Source of the DNA: Panicum virgatum
Lineage: Eukaryota; Streptophyta; Magnoliopsida; Poales; Poaceae
DNA length: 64,000 nucleotides
Reading direction: 5' to 3'
NCBI RefSeq assembly: GCF_016808335.1
Contig: NC_053147.1
Location: 17,346,913-17,410,912 of the forward strand
Positions within the stretch are counted from its first letter, which is position 1. Each line of letters begins with the position of its first letter. The translations under genes were made by a program, and so were the position numbers. Of the stretch, positions 10,871 to 23,500 are shown in pieces. Under the pieces are notes generated by a model. It saw nothing but the letters and a program-made list of their open reading frames with translations. It was not told the origin of the DNA and made no database searches.

Positions 10871-12412
10871 TACTGATTTGAGATTATTGCAGCAGCATCA
10901 ACATCCAAGAAACAGAACCTACATTTCAGAGGCATTGAGAGAATCAATAGGAAACAAAAATGAGAAGCGAAACGAAATAGAATTACAAACTGAAATGGAA
11001 CTAGTATGGTGCCTTATTAGAACTTATTTGTAAAAATGAAATAAAAGCAGCTAATGCTATCAGAAAACAGTATACAACAATTGACACGCCTTGTACAGAT
11101 CAATTATCTCTTCCAATCATGCTACCACGTACGATACCAACGTTAAGCAAGTAACGACCTCACAAGTGTGCCTCCAACCTCCCATTTTCATATACCCTAG
11201 AAGAAAAGATAAATTGATACAATTCTAGTTCATAATAGAATTGGTACAATCACATTGTTCAACATAAAACGAGACAGATATGAACTAATTGTACTACTAG
11301 ACTAGCGACCTAAGGGAAAAAATAGCACAAGGACTCGTGAACCTAAAACTGTTAAATTGTGAAATGCGGCTGATGTTGTGCATCAGGAACCAGTGAAGCT
11401 CTATGCTTAACATCTCTTCGTTCTCGGCTACTTGCCTGGTGTCAACGAAGTAATAGATAATGCCCTGGGTTTGTGAAGAACCAACGATCCTTTGAAGCCT
11501 CTCTGCTCGGACCAGCATCATGGGATACGATGGAATGGCAAAACATTGATGAATCTGCAGTGTGTGGACACTTCCCACCACTGCGGGCTCCGGCAAGTCA
11601 AGACGAACAGGCTGTTCGCTGGCGCAATGATGAACGCTCCAAAACACGCGCCTACAACATCTCGCGTACTCAGCAGCATGAATGGGGCAAAGAGCACACC
11701 GAATGCGAGGGATTGGACGAGGGAAGATTAGCGCTACTGCTGGATCGACAGCAGGTCCGTCTCCGCCTCCTCCTGCAGGTGCACCGAGACCATGCGCCCC
11801 AGGTGCGGCCGCGGCCGCGACCACCACCAAGTCCAGTCAGTCCTAGTCCGGGCCCATCAGCGGCGGCGGCTACGCTGCGACGCAGGGAGCGGGCCGTCAG
11901 CTCAGCGTCTACGCCGACCCCTCCCCGTCCCCGCTGGCCACATCATCAGCCCCCACAGCCTCCGTCGTTGCCGCCGCCACCGTGGTCCACCAACGCGGCC
12001 CGTGTGGGCCGACGTGTTGTAGTCGCCATGGCCTCCGGCACAGCGACCCGCGCAGGCAGGCCCATCTCCAACGACCCTAGCCGCGCCAGCGTGTGTAATT
12101 CTTGCCGAGTACACCAGCGCCGCGGCTGCACGCTCTGCCTCTGATGTGTTTGACGGTCGGCTCGGCGCCGCGCGACCCGCCGTCTCCTCATGCCTATGCG
12201 AGATGCCATCATTGTACGAGATGCGCGGCGCGGCCACGCGTCTGCCTGGCACACCTAGGAGGTATCATCTATCGTCGTACGCCGCGGAAGGCACCTCCTG
12301 CAATTCCGTGTGGCATCGCTCCGCCGTGGTGACCGCTTCGCTGCGGTTCCACGGCCAACAGTCGAGGGAGCGGTGCCCAGGACGGCGCGCGGCGCAGTGG
12401 TCGAGGCCCTCG
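10871..12412. other. Unassigned region, GC-rich from about 11750
   Basis: Bases 10871-11300 are AT-rich and empty. Bases 11750-12412 are GC-rich and open in several frames on both strands, but no frame shows a recognisable domain. Decayed exons of the doubtful minus-strand gene at 12413-12745 are possible. Confidence 0.3.
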
Positions 12413-12745
12413 TCACGTCAGCATAGGAGAGAGAGAGAGCTTTGGCGACCGCAGGGTCCGTGTCGCCTTGGTCCGCCCGATGCTCTCCTCGCCGATGGTG
12501 GAGAGCACGGAGAACCGGTTCGCCGAGTCGGGTCCGTCGCGCATGGCGCGTGCGGCCGGGCGTCGGGGAAGCCCGAGGCCAGCGCTGGACGACAATGGCT
12601 CCCTCCGGTGCACGACGACCTCTACCCATGCCCAGATAGAGGAGGCGGCGCAGGCGACAGCGGAGACAGAGGCGGCGCCAGCAGCAGACATGGAGGAGAC
12701 GGCACGGGCGACGAGAGAGTATGAGGAGGTGCCGGTGGTGGCCAT
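12413..12745 (-). CDS. Hypothetical protein, doubtful
   Basis: This 110-codon minus-strand frame begins MATTGTSSYSLVARAVSSM, followed by an Ala/Ser-rich hydrophobic run (to about residue 42). That could be a signal anchor or transit-like N-terminus. The remainder (VVVHRREPLSSSAGLGLPRR) has no family I recognise. Alternative minus-strand frames overlap it, so GC-rich chance openness is a real alternative. It may be exon 1 of a decayed gene extending left. Confidence 0.25.
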   Translation of the reverse strand: MATTGTSSYSLVARAVSSMSAAGAASVSAVACAASSIWAWVEVVVHRREPLSSSAGLGLPRRPAARAMRDGPDSANRFSVLSTIGEESIGRTKATRTLRSPKLSLSPMLT

Positions 12746-13265
12746 GGTTTAAGGTTGGGGGGTTGTGGGTGCTCTCGCTTGAGAGGAGTGGAGCGACGAG
12801 GGACCGAGGGTGAGTCGAGGACTCGGTGGCGTTTATGGAAATGAGAAGGCGTTTGGAGGTCTTGCCTCCTTCCTCATGTCTCCTCTGTTTGTCGAGACAA
12901 AAACAAAAATCAAAGCCAGCTGGTGCTTTCGATCCATGTGAGTTTGTTTAACACTCACATTTTTATTTTTTATACTAATTAATCTGGCATTTGCAGAAAT
13001 AATCTGTGAAATCAGGAATTCAGAGAAATGTATATATGTTGACTATTCGGTGACAAATATTAGTTTGAACAAAAAAAAATAAATAAAGAATCCATCTACA
13101 GAATGAACATGCTCAGTAAATTTCATACGGCCGCGATACAATCTGATATTCAAGTGCCAAGATGAAAATAAATTATGTCCACATGAAACTTTAGGAGATG
13201 TGCAACCATCACGTGTTCTTCTTCCATTCCTTGTTACCGGCCGAAGCTTCTGACTCTAACCCTGA
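12746..13265. other. Intergenic, no gene seen
   Basis: This is AT-rich sequence between the GC-rich block and the Helitron 3' end. Nothing recognisable was found. Confidence 0.4.
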
Positions 13266-13385
13266 CTAGTAGGGTGCACGTGCGGCACGCACGTGTTTGA
13301 AGAACAAGTACAAAATATTTGGGCATAATTAAGTTAGAAAAAATAACATTCATTACAACAGATACCAATTATAAAAAACACTACT

Positions 13386-13760
13386 AGAAAACGGGCCATC
13401 GGTCCTGACCAAAGGTATCGGTTGCTGTTGCAGCCGGTACCGATGGTACCATCGGTACCGGCTGCAACAGCAGCTGATACCTTTGGCCATCGACCGACCT
13501 AGTGGAGGGCAATTGGCACCGGGTGGTGGTTCCAACCGGTTCCAATGTGTCACCATAGGAACCGGTCTGAACCACCACCCGGTACCAAATGAAGACTGTG
13601 CTAAAGGCACCAGTTTATAGGAATAACCGGTTCCTATGGTAATGAAACGTGGCAGCTGCCAGGAGCTCGGGCCTAAGGCACCGGTTGGTGCCTTGACCCG
13701 GTGCTATTGAATTAATTTTAGCACCGGGTCATTGAAATCAAACGGTGCCTTTGGCCCGAG
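13386..13760. repeat. Left subterminal palindromic array of the CACTA
   Basis: There are many copies of ACCGG-centred words in both orientations (GGTACCGGTT-like, AACCGGTTCC, GGCACCGGT, GGTGCCTT). In En/Spm elements the subterminal arrays are the binding sites of the element-encoded TnpA-type protein. That role is inferred here by position. Confidence 0.75.
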
Positions 13761-13772
13761 CCTATAAATACC
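13760..13772 (+). promoter_or_regulatory. TATA box of the tnp2-type gene
   Basis: CCTATAAATACCCC lies directly after the subterminal array and about 410 bases before the probable ATG at 14181. This matches the En/Spm arrangement, in which the 5' subterminal region doubles as promoter. Confidence 0.65.
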
Positions 13773-14180
13773 CCAGCCCCTCCCCCTCTCAAGCTGCCGT
13801 GAACTCACTGTTCATGGCAGCTGAGTGGGGTGAGGGGAGGCGAATTTTTATTTTTTTTTGAAAAAAGGTTAGTTATTTTTCTTTATAACTTAGCAATTAA
13901 TTTTTAGAAACAGTTATTACTTGATTTAGTTTATATATGTGATAATTATTTTTATTTGTAGCATCTTATTGTAGTTATATACGTTATCAATTTATTTGAT
14001 ATTTGAATACTATCAAATTATTGTATTTATATGTTTTTTCAATTTATTTGATAAGTGAATAGTATCTATTTATTATAGTTATATGCATTATCAATTATAT
14101 AAATATATTGTTATAAATTGGTAGTATGAATGAACTATTTGTACAGTACAATGATGTATATAAATGTATTGTGGACCCAG

Positions 14181-17100
14181 ATGAGTCGGCAATGGAGGTA
14201 CATGGCCGACCGGCGTTCAAAGGAGTTCATGGATGGCGTGCATGAATTCATAGAAGCGGCCGAGAAACACAAGTATGGCGGTTTCGTTCGTTGTCCATGC
14301 AAATTTTGTAAGAATGAGAAGGATTACTCATCATCAAGAACCATCCATAGTCACTTGTTCAATAGTGGTTTCATGCCGAACTACTATGTTTGGACCAAGC
14401 ATGGGGAAAGAGGAATTGTGCTAAATAATAATGTAGAAGAAGATGACAGGATTCCTGACTTTGCAGCCAATTATAATTCCTTTTTCAATGACACTGCAAT
14501 GGGTGAGCCTGAAGAAGATACTGAAGGATACGTTGTAGAAGATGATCTTGGTCAGATGCTACGCAAAGCTAAGGAAGGTTGCGAAACAGAAAAGGAATCG
14601 AGAGATCTGAAGCGTATGTTGGAGGATTACAGAACATTGTTGTACCCTGATTGCAAACAAGACCAAAAGAAGTTGGGTACCACATTGGAATTATTGCAAT
14701 GGAAGGCATTAAATGGTTTGTCTGACAAGGGATTCGAGGAGTTGCTGAAACTTATAAAAAACTTACTCCCTGAGGGTAACACCTTGCCGGAGACAACATA
14801 CGAGGCAAAAAAAGTTGTTTGACCTTTAGGATTAGAGGCACAGAAGATACATGCTTGTCCTAATGACTGCATCCTATATCGAGGTGAGTATGAAAATTTG
14901 GATTCATGCCCTGTATGCAACGCATGCTGGTATAAGATCCCTCGAGATGATCCAGGCGACGTTGAGGGGATGCGTGTCAAGAAGAGGGTGCCTGCCAAGG
15001 TGATGTGGTATTTTCCTCTAATACCACGTCTGAAACGTTTGTTCATGAACAAAATGAATGCTAAATTGATGCGATGGCACAAAGAAGAACGTAAGCAAGA
15101 CAATATGTTGAGACACCCCGCTGATGGGTCGCAGTGGAGAAAAGTGGACAGAACATTCCCAACATTTTCAAATGATGCGAGGAATATAAGGTTCGGCTTA
15201 AGTACGGATGGCATGAATCCTTTCGGTGAGCAGAGTAGTGGCCATAGTACCTGGCCTGTGACACTCTGTATATACAACCTTCCTCCCTGGTTGTGTATGA
15301 AGCGTAAATTCATTATGATGCCGGTGCTTATCCCCGGTCTGAAGCAACCCGGTAACGATATAGATGTGTATCTGAAACCACTGATTGAGGATCTTCTATT
15401 GTTGTCGAAAGATGATGGTGTTCGTATGTGGGATGCGCACGCAGAGGATCATTTTAACCTGCGTGCATTACTTTTCGTAACCACCAACGATTGGCCAGCA
15501 CTAAGTAACCTCTCCGGACAATCCAATAAGGGTTATAGGGCATGCACCCATTGTTTAGAAGAAACCGACAGCATGTACCTCAAGCACTGTAGGAAGATCG
15601 TGTATATGGGTCATCGTCGATTTCTTTCGATCAAGCACCCATTAAGGAGGAGGCATGCTCACTACAATGGAAAGGCAGATCATCGTACCAAGCCTAGGCA
15701 CCGTTGTGGGAAAATGGTGTTTGAAATGGTCAAAGATATAAAAATAGTATTCGGAAAAGGACCCAACAACAGATCAGTGCAGAGTGATAACGGACGTGCA
15801 CCTATGTGGAAGAAGAAGAGTATTTTTTGGGAGTTACCTTATTGGGAAGTTTTAGACGTCCGCCACGCAATTGATGTGATGCACCTAACAAAAAATCTTT
15901 GTGTGAACCTTCTAGGCTTCCTTGGTGTCTACGGTAAGCCAAAGGATACATTGGAAGCGCGGCAAGATCTTCAACGTATGAAACAACGGGCCACCCTACA
16001 TCCAGAAAAAAGGGATAAAGGACGTCATTATCTAGATCCTGCGTGCTACACTCTTAGTAAGGAAGAGAAGCAAAGTATGTTCTACTGTTTGAACAGTATC
16101 AAGGTCCCATCAGCCTACTCTTCGAATATAAAGAGGCTACTGAACTTGAAAGAGAAGAAATTCGCACACGTAAAGTCCCATGACTGTCACGTGTTGATGA
16201 CGCAATTGATTCCAGTTGCACTTAGAGATATTCTACCAGCTAATGTTTGAGCAACAATCATAAAGCTATGCGCATTTCTAAACACAATTTCTCAGAAGGC
16301 AATCGATCCATCGAGTTTAAGCAGGTTACAAGAGGATGTTGTCCAAAGTTTAGTCAGTCTTGAAATGATATTTCCTCCATCATTCTTCAATATTATGACG
16401 CATCTTCTAGTTCACCTAGTCAAAGAGATTGGTATTCTCGGTCCTGTTTTTCTTCATAATATGTTCCCTTTTGAACGATACTTTGCAGTCCTAAAGAAAT
16501 ACGTTCGTAATCGGGCTCGTCCAGAAGGAAGCATTGCGAAGGGTTACGTCACAGAGGAGGTCATTGAATTTTGTGTTGACTATATGGAAGAACTCTGCCC
16601 AATTGGGATTCCAGTATCACGTCATGAGGGGCGGCTGATTGGAAAGGGTACACTTGGAAGAAAATCAGTAAATGCCACAGATCATGCCACGTTGAGCAAA
16701 GCACATCTCACAGTTCTGCAACAATCAGCCTTGGTGGCTCCATACATGGAGGAGCACATGCAAATTGTGCGAAGCATATACCCTTTGAAGTCTGAGACAT
16801 GGATTACAAAACATCATAACGATACATTCGCCACCTGGTTGCAGAAGGAAGTCATGGCCAACGATCAAATTCATGAGCAGCTAGCTTGGCTGGCCAGGGG
16901 TCCGGCAAATTCAATCCTGATGTACCTAGGATATGAAATTAATGGTTACACATTTTATACAAGAGCCCAAGATAACAAGAGCACCAATCAAAATAGTGGT
17001 GTCCGTATAGATGCCACCGTCTCTAGTGGCCAAACGAACTCATATTTTGGTTACATTGAAGAGATATGAGAACTCGACTATGGGCCGTTGAAGATACCTC

Positions 17101-17537
17101 TATTTCGTTGTCAATGGGTTAAACTCACAGGAAAATGTGTCGATATCGACGAGTACGGAATGACAACGGTAGACCTCAAAGAGCTTGGCTATCGAGACGA
17201 ACCATTCGTCCTAGCTAAAGATGTCACTCAAGTTTTCTATGTGCAGGACATGTCTAGCAAACCGAGAAAGGACAAGTCCAGGAATAAATCAAGTTTTGTA
17301 GGTGCCGGAGATGAGGCAAAGCGCCATATTGTTCTGGTAGGAAAAAGAAAAATTGTGGGAGTCGACGATGTCACAGATGAAGAAGAATACAATAAGGTTG
17401 AAGATATGACTCCGTTCGCAGTGGAGGTTGACACAAGTAATCTTTTAGCCGAAGAGGAGTCTCCGTACGCACGTCATGATCATAATGAAGGGACGATTAT
17501 AAAGCGAACCATCGTTAATATTCCCTTAGTTGAATGA
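14181..17537 (+). pseudogene. CACTA tnp2-family transposase, one frame with three UGA stops
   Basis: A single frame runs from the ATG at 14181 to TGA/TAA near 17535 and is interrupted only by TGA at 14820, 16248 and 17067. Domains in order are a transposase-associated zinc-binding N-terminal domain (residues about 1-75: MADRRS, then RCPCKFCKN and a TIHSHLF block), a central tnp2 transposase region (DSCPVCNACWYKIP; RWHKEERK; W-H-like GMNPFGEQSSGHSTWPV; NLSGQSNKGYRACTHC; WELPYWEVLDVRHAIDVMH), a DUF4218-like region (IFPPSFFNIMTHLLVHLV and FPFERYFAVLKKYVRN), and a DUF4216-like end (LFRCQWVKLTG, VFYVQDM). The tnp2 family catalyses excision and insertion at CACTA ends. No introns are needed. The three stops probably abolish full-length product, although the flanking sequence is otherwise well kept. 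The alternative start at 14130 adds residues without family signal. Confidence 0.85.
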
Positions 17538-17579
17538 TTATGTCTTGTAATATTTTCCGTGAACATTATCAGATTTATT

Positions 17580-18105
17580 TTGCAATGACCTGATTTATTA
17601 GTCAATAATCAGATTTAATATGCATTTAAATAATTTATTATGCAATTATAAGATTTATTAGGCACTTTAATGATTTATTATGCATTTACCCGATTTATTA
17701 TGCACTTTAATGATTTATTATGCAATTACCCGATTTATTATACACTTTAATGATTTATTATGCAATTATCCGATTTATTAGGCACATTAATGATTTATTA
17801 TGCAATTACTTGATTTATTATGCACTTTAATGATTTATTATGCAATTACCCGATTTATTATGCACTTTAATGATTTATTATGCAACTATCCGACTTATTA
17901 GGCACTTTAATGATTTATTATGCAATTACCCAATTTATTATGCACTTTAATGATTTATTATGCAATTATCAGATTTATTATGTATTTAAATGATTTATTA
18001 TGCAATTATCCGATTTATTGTGCATTTAAATAATTTATTATGCAATTATTAGATATATTAGGCATTTAAATGATTTACTATTCAATTATTTGATTTTGTA
18101 AATAA
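17580..18105 (+). repeat. 40-bp minisatellite (two alternating 20-mers)
   Basis: The units alternate between TGATTTATTATGCAATTACC and CGATTTATTATGCACTTTAA, about 13 double units with point differences. The array begins just after the tnp2 stop and is AT-rich. It may lie in the 3' UTR or separate the two transcription units. Confidence 0.9.
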
Positions 18106-18107
18106 CC

Positions 18108-18475
18108 TATTGGTACCGGTTGAAAACTACAACCGGTACCAAATACTTGGCGAAAAAAACGGTCGTGCGGGAGTCGAACCTGGGCCTCGGCGATTAGAAT
18201 AGTTAGGGTTACCACTGCGTTACACGGTGTTATCGATCTCAATGGCGGCAAAAGACTTAAAGGACAAATATTTCAGAAGCCTTAGGCACCGGTTTTTTGT
18301 TTCTAACCGGTGCCTTAGGCACTTTTCAATTCCCGCCCGTTGTAGGCTTAAGGTACCGGGTGGACTATCACCCGGTGTCTATGGGTTACCTTAGGTACCG
18401 GGTGAGTTACAAACCGGTGCCTTAGGACCTATTAGGCACCGGTTGGACTTACCAACCGGTACCTAAGGCCTTTGG
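18108..18475. repeat. Internal copy of the subterminal-type palindromic array
   Basis: Words such as GGTACCGGTTG, AACCGGTACC, GGCACCGGTT and ACCGGGTG recur in both orientations, like the arrays at both ends of the element. The array sits immediately upstream of the second TATA box and overlaps the tRNA-like unit at its left. Confidence 0.8.
18153..18230 (-). ncRNA. tRNA-like Pol III unit (A box, B box, T-run)
   Basis: Read on the minus strand, TAACGCAGTGGT (18211-18222) fits the tRNA A-box pattern. About 30 bases on, GGTTCGACTCC (18170-18180) is an exact B-box consensus, and seven Ts follow at 18159-18153. Spacing matches a tRNA internal promoter. The acceptor and anticodon stems do not fold convincingly, so this is more likely a decayed tRNA or SINE-head relic than a functional tRNA. 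Confidence 0.45.
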
Positions 18476-18487
18476 GATATATATAAG
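18476..18487 (+). promoter_or_regulatory. TATA box of the second CACTA gene
   Basis: GGATATATATAAGTTCC follows the internal array directly, with a CT-rich leader (tttccttcttcctc) downstream. The layout mirrors the first promoter at 13760. Confidence 0.55.
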
Positions 18488-20455
18488 TTCCTGCCCTGTT
18501 TCCTTCTTCCTCACTTGTTCCTTCCACTGCCGGCCCTCTCGACGCCCCCGATCGTCCGCCGTCGCCACCTCCGACGATCGTCCTCCGCCGCCGCCCGGTC
18601 GTCCACCGCCGCCGCCTCGACGCCTGGACCTCTCTCCGCCGCGACGCCGACGCCTGGCCACCCCCGCCCGACCCGTCTTGGTGCGCCGGCGCTGCCTCCG
18701 CCTCCGCTTCGACGCCGGCGCCCCCTCCCCTTCGCGCTGCCACCTCGGTCCGGCTCTCCCCGGTCACCTCGACAGGTACACCCCCTCCAATCCTTTCTTT
18801 CACCCAGAGCCGAGCCCCCAAACCCCTACGCCCAGAACACCGCCCGTCGCCGCCATGGCCGACCCCTACCAGCCCTTCTCCTCCACCTTTTGCTTGCGCA
18901 TCACACGTTCCGGCCCCTCCCCTCTCCATTCCACCCCAATCCGAGCCCCCACTCTCCTCCCTACGCCCTGGAACGCCGCCCGCCATCGCCATTGCCACCG
19001 CCGAGCACCACCCCGCCGCGGAGCACCCATCCCCGGTCACCCCCAAACCACGACAACCCCCTATCAAGCTTCGCCTTCCCTCCCTCAAGCTCACACACCG
19101 CTTTTCCCCATGCAGGTCGCTCGGAGCTCGGTGGGAATGCCGCTCGCCCCCGGCGCGAACGCCGCCGTCGAGACCCGTGCGGTGAACTCCTTCATCCGCA
19201 CCGAATCCGTGCAAGACGCCCCCCCCAAAGAACTTCACCAGGTAGAGGCAAACCTCCCCGGCACACTCTCCGCCCGAGCCCGTCACCGGAGCAGTGCCAC
19301 CGCCGCTTGACCTCGCCACCGACTGCCTGCGCCCGCGGATCCGCTTCCACAGGCCACCTCCGCACGCGCGAAGACCCTCTCTAGGTAGACCTAGGTCTCC
19401 TCTAGCGATTCACCCACGGGCCGCATGCCGCCGGCGAGCCTCCTCGCTGGATTCCGGCCGCCAGAGCCGTATCCCCTGCTCTGTCTCCGGCCAGGGGCCT
19501 AACCGCGAACTGTATTTCTTTCTAGGGGCCTAACTGCAAAGTCTCGTTTTTTTGTTTCAAAAAACATAAAACATGTAAAATCGATAATAAATCATAGAAA
19601 AATCAGAAAAATGCAAACTCAACTGTTATGGGTTCCTTATAACTAGATCTACAACTTTTATTGCATGCACTAGAATTAGTAAAGAATTAGAGAGAATTCA
19701 TGAGAATTAGTGAGAATTAGATATATTAACTAGAATTTATAAAGTGTTTGTATTATTAGATATATTAACTTGAATTGAATTATAGAAATATTTTTAGAAT
19801 TCAATTATGGATATAGTGTTTTCTTTATTATATATTTGATAAAGACTTGTATGTATCATATATTTATTATTTAATTATGTCATTCAAAGTCTTTATTTCA
19901 TCATGTATTTAATCAAGTATTTAATCATGTATTTATATATAAAGTGTTTGTATCTCTCATGTATTTATTATTTAATTATATCATCCAAAGGCTTTAATTA
20001 CACGTATTCTTCATTCTTAATTCAAATGTGTCATTTATATTACTGATCAAGCTCGCAAACTCGCGCTAACACGCAAACACACGCTCGGTCTCTCGCTCAC
20101 TCACTTACTAACACACACACACACACACACTCACTCACACTTGTACACACTCACTCACTCACACTCACTCACACACACACTCACTCTCTCTCACTCACAC
20201 ACACACACACACTCTCTCTCTCCCTCTAACACACACAGTCTAATACACTCTAACACACACACACTCTCTCTAACACACTCTAACACAATTGTATAAAGTA
20301 TTGACCCTCGAGACACACACACACTCACACACACACACACAAACACTGACTCACACACACACTCACTAACTCTCTCTCTTTCTCTGTCCCTCTAACATAC
20401 ACACACACTCTCTCTCAAACACGCATATTCGTTCAAAGAATTGAATTCTCCTGCT
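18488..20455 (+). other. GC-rich leader, AT-rich spacer and AC/TC microsatellite
   Basis: Bases 18500-19530 are very GC-rich (proline/arginine-like in all frames) and probably form a non-coding leader or decayed first exon of the second gene. A TTTAATCATGTATTTA-like AT segment follows. At about 20105-20430 there is a long (AC)n/(CTCA)n/(TC)n microsatellite. No protein domain is evident. A long first intron is a reasonable reading. Confidence 0.45.
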
Positions 20456-20508
20456 TCATTTAAGGATGGACACATACTCTAACACATTTTTTACGGTTTC
20501 AGTTAAGG

Positions 20509-23500
20509 ATGGGCCCCTTCGGTGATGAGCAGGCCGCCAGGCAATACATGTTGGATGCAATAAACGAAGATACGAGGGCCAACACCACCCAGCCAATCGC
20601 TGAAGAAGATGCTCGGACAGCTGATTCGTTCCTGAATATATCTGGAGATGCCGATGAAGAAGATGATGACTTTGCGCCGCCGCCCGATCAACAGCAGCAT
20701 GTTCTAGTACGAATCTTAAAACTATATGCATGGTGACTTCGGTAGATTAGTTTTGCGATTAACATATCATTTCTGTAATTTAGTCGACCTCCGCATCGAC
20801 CTCGTTGAGCCAGTCAAAAGGGAGACGCCGGCCAACCAAGAAAATGGAGGGAAGACAGGTCGTCACAGAAGTGGACGCAGAGGGCTGTCCAAGTGCTCCT
20901 GAGGATGCTAGCACAAAATTTGTCAACCAATGTGGGGTTATTGTTCGGGCAAGAATTCCGATCATCACAAGACTATGGAAAACGACCAAACCCGAAGAAC
21001 AGCAACACGCCGTGCCTGCACATCAGAAGGAAATGCTATGGGCAGAACTCAAGGATATGTTCACTATTTCTGAAGGAGTTGACCAAGAACTTGTGAAGAA
21101 ATGTGCCTTGAGAAAGATGGCCCTTGCCTTTGCAACTTTCAAGAAGAAGTTGTACACCAATTACATCAAGAAGGATAAGGAGCCGAACTGGGACGATCTT
21201 CCTCAGGTTAAACCATACTGGGAGGAGTTCAAACAATACAAACTATCAGAGGAAGCCCAAAAAAAATCTGAACAAGCCAAGATGAATGCAGCAAATAAGA
21301 AGTATAGCCACCACCTTGGGGCTGCCGGGTACAAGAAGTCAGTTAAAAAATAGCAGAAGATGGAGCAGGACCTTATGGATAGAGGCATCAGGCCGACGAC
21401 TTGGGATTGGCCGGATAGATCCAAGTGGTGGTTATTTGCTAGTGGCGTGACACTAATCCAGTTTGATGGAAGTTTGGTCGTGCCCGAGCATATGCAAGAA
21501 GTGTCCTGCGATCTAGTCGCTGCAATAGATGAGACTCAACAAGGAACATTCCATCCTCAAAGGGAGAATGATGAGCTGACAAGGACATTAAAGAATCCGG
21601 AACACCCTGGACGAGCCCGCGGCATCGGCGTGGTCCCATGGAAAGTTGCTTGGGCCGGAGATCCCTCTTACAAACTCACTGAAAGAGCAAAGCCGAACAG
21701 GAAGAGAAACTTCGTGCCATAGAAGAAAAGATGAACAAGAAGGTTGCGTCCTTGGAATCTCAGATGGACGCCAAGGTCAATGAGGCGGTGCAGCTAGCTC
21801 TGAGCCAAAGGGGCACTGCTGGGTCGCACCCGGATGTTGTGATAAGCCCGGCCTCTCAGCGATGCAGCAGCTGTGCATCCACAGCGGCGCCCGACGTACA
21901 AGCGGAACAGCAACCCCAGATTGAGCCAACGGCGGTAGATGACCAAAGGTATCCAGTGGATGATGTCACCATGCCGACACCGTGCGAGCTTCATGTGCGA
22001 GCAAGAAATATATCCATTCATGTCGCATACGGGTCAGCCCTGCCCCTGAATCATTCTACTACAATTCATGGAAGGCTGATACCCCCTGGCTACACCTCCG
22101 TCACAGTCGAGCAGATAGTTGGAAACAATGAGGATCTTGAGCTCGACTTCGTTGGAGGGGATGGAGAGAAGACATTGGGAGACGCACTGCACAGGGTCGT
22201 TCTATGGCGCAAGGCCGACATCAAACTTACTGCAAGCACAACGGCTCCCGTGCAGACCGATCGCCCGTCTCCGCGGCCTACCTCACCGCCGTCCCTACTA
22301 CCACCTCCTTCACCACCGTCTCCGCCGGCGCAAAGGGCCACGAGTACTCCAACTCCTCCTACACCAGAAAAGGGAAAGAAAAAGACAGCATCCCTCCCAG
22401 CGGCGGAACCCTCAAAGAAGAAGCAGAAAATGGTCGAAAGACAATTAACCTACGAGAAAACCGCTGAGGAGTTGGAAGAGGAGACTGCTCGATATATAAA
22501 AGAACAATTGAAGCCTAAAGTCCCCCCGCCGAGGGAAAAGGTACCTCTAGAACTATTGAAAAAGCTTCTCGCAAACCTAGACAACCCACCAAAACCGAAA
22601 AGCTTACCCTAGAACTATGATCGTACTCTGACAAAGGCACACAAGGTGAGAAATCTGAAGAAAAATGTGGCAAGACCATTCCTCAGCTTGGCACACAACA
22701 AAAAGAACTCGAGCCCCTCCGGGTGCCAGGGTTGCCACTCCTACACCCGACGGACATACAACTCCAGGCGGACCTACATGCCGCAATATTTCTTTCTGAA
22801 ACTAGATTAACGCTAGAGGAGGCAACGGGGCATGTGGAGGCAAAAATCCCTATCGCTCGCGCTATTACTCCATTTCAGCATGGAAAACCTTTTGTCACTG
22901 AGGAAGAGGAGAAAAGTCTAGGCACGCAGATGTTCAATTTGCATAGATGGTACTTGCGAATGGCGAATGACGAAGGGAAAATGTTTGGAGTCAAGTATCG
23001 TGACCATGATTTCTTCCGCGGGGAGGACGACTTCTGGGTGTACTTCCAAAATTTATATCACATTTACCATCGACAAGCCCTCGACGCCTCTATCATCACC
23101 ATTTGGGTTTTGTAAGTATCACTTACCTCTACATTAATACTTTTTGTTAACAAGAACATAATTATATGTGTGCATTATAAAATTTCGGTTGCATCGTTTA
23201 GACAGGAGATCCAAAGAAGACGAAAACATGGATGGCACCATCAGATCGGCTTCATGTCTCCTTTGCTAGTCAACCAGAAATTGATCAACGAAAGTTACAA
23301 GGAAACGTGCCAAAACATGTACGATTCATTGGCTAGGCAAAATTACAAATCCTATATATTCATACCATACAACTTTGGGTAAGCCTTGGTCGACTCAATC
23401 CTCTGTTATATTACTAAATAAATACTAAGTTGTCTAATACATTTATGTATATATCCTATCTATATCTGCAGTTATCATTGGATTTTACTCATACTTTCCG

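Noticed and set aside
11297..12252. Minus-strand frames possibly forming an exon series
   Set aside because: No domain or consistent splice joins could be found, so I left it as unassigned sequence.
18432..19384. Long overlapping frames on both strands inside the CACTA leader
   Set aside because: Composition is Pro/Arg/Ser in every frame and no family motif appears. It is better explained as a GC-rich leader.
20105..20430. Regularly spaced short repeats suggestive of a CRISPR-like array
   Set aside because: This is an (AC)n/(CTCA)n microsatellite in a plant transposon; there are no unique spacers or cas genes.
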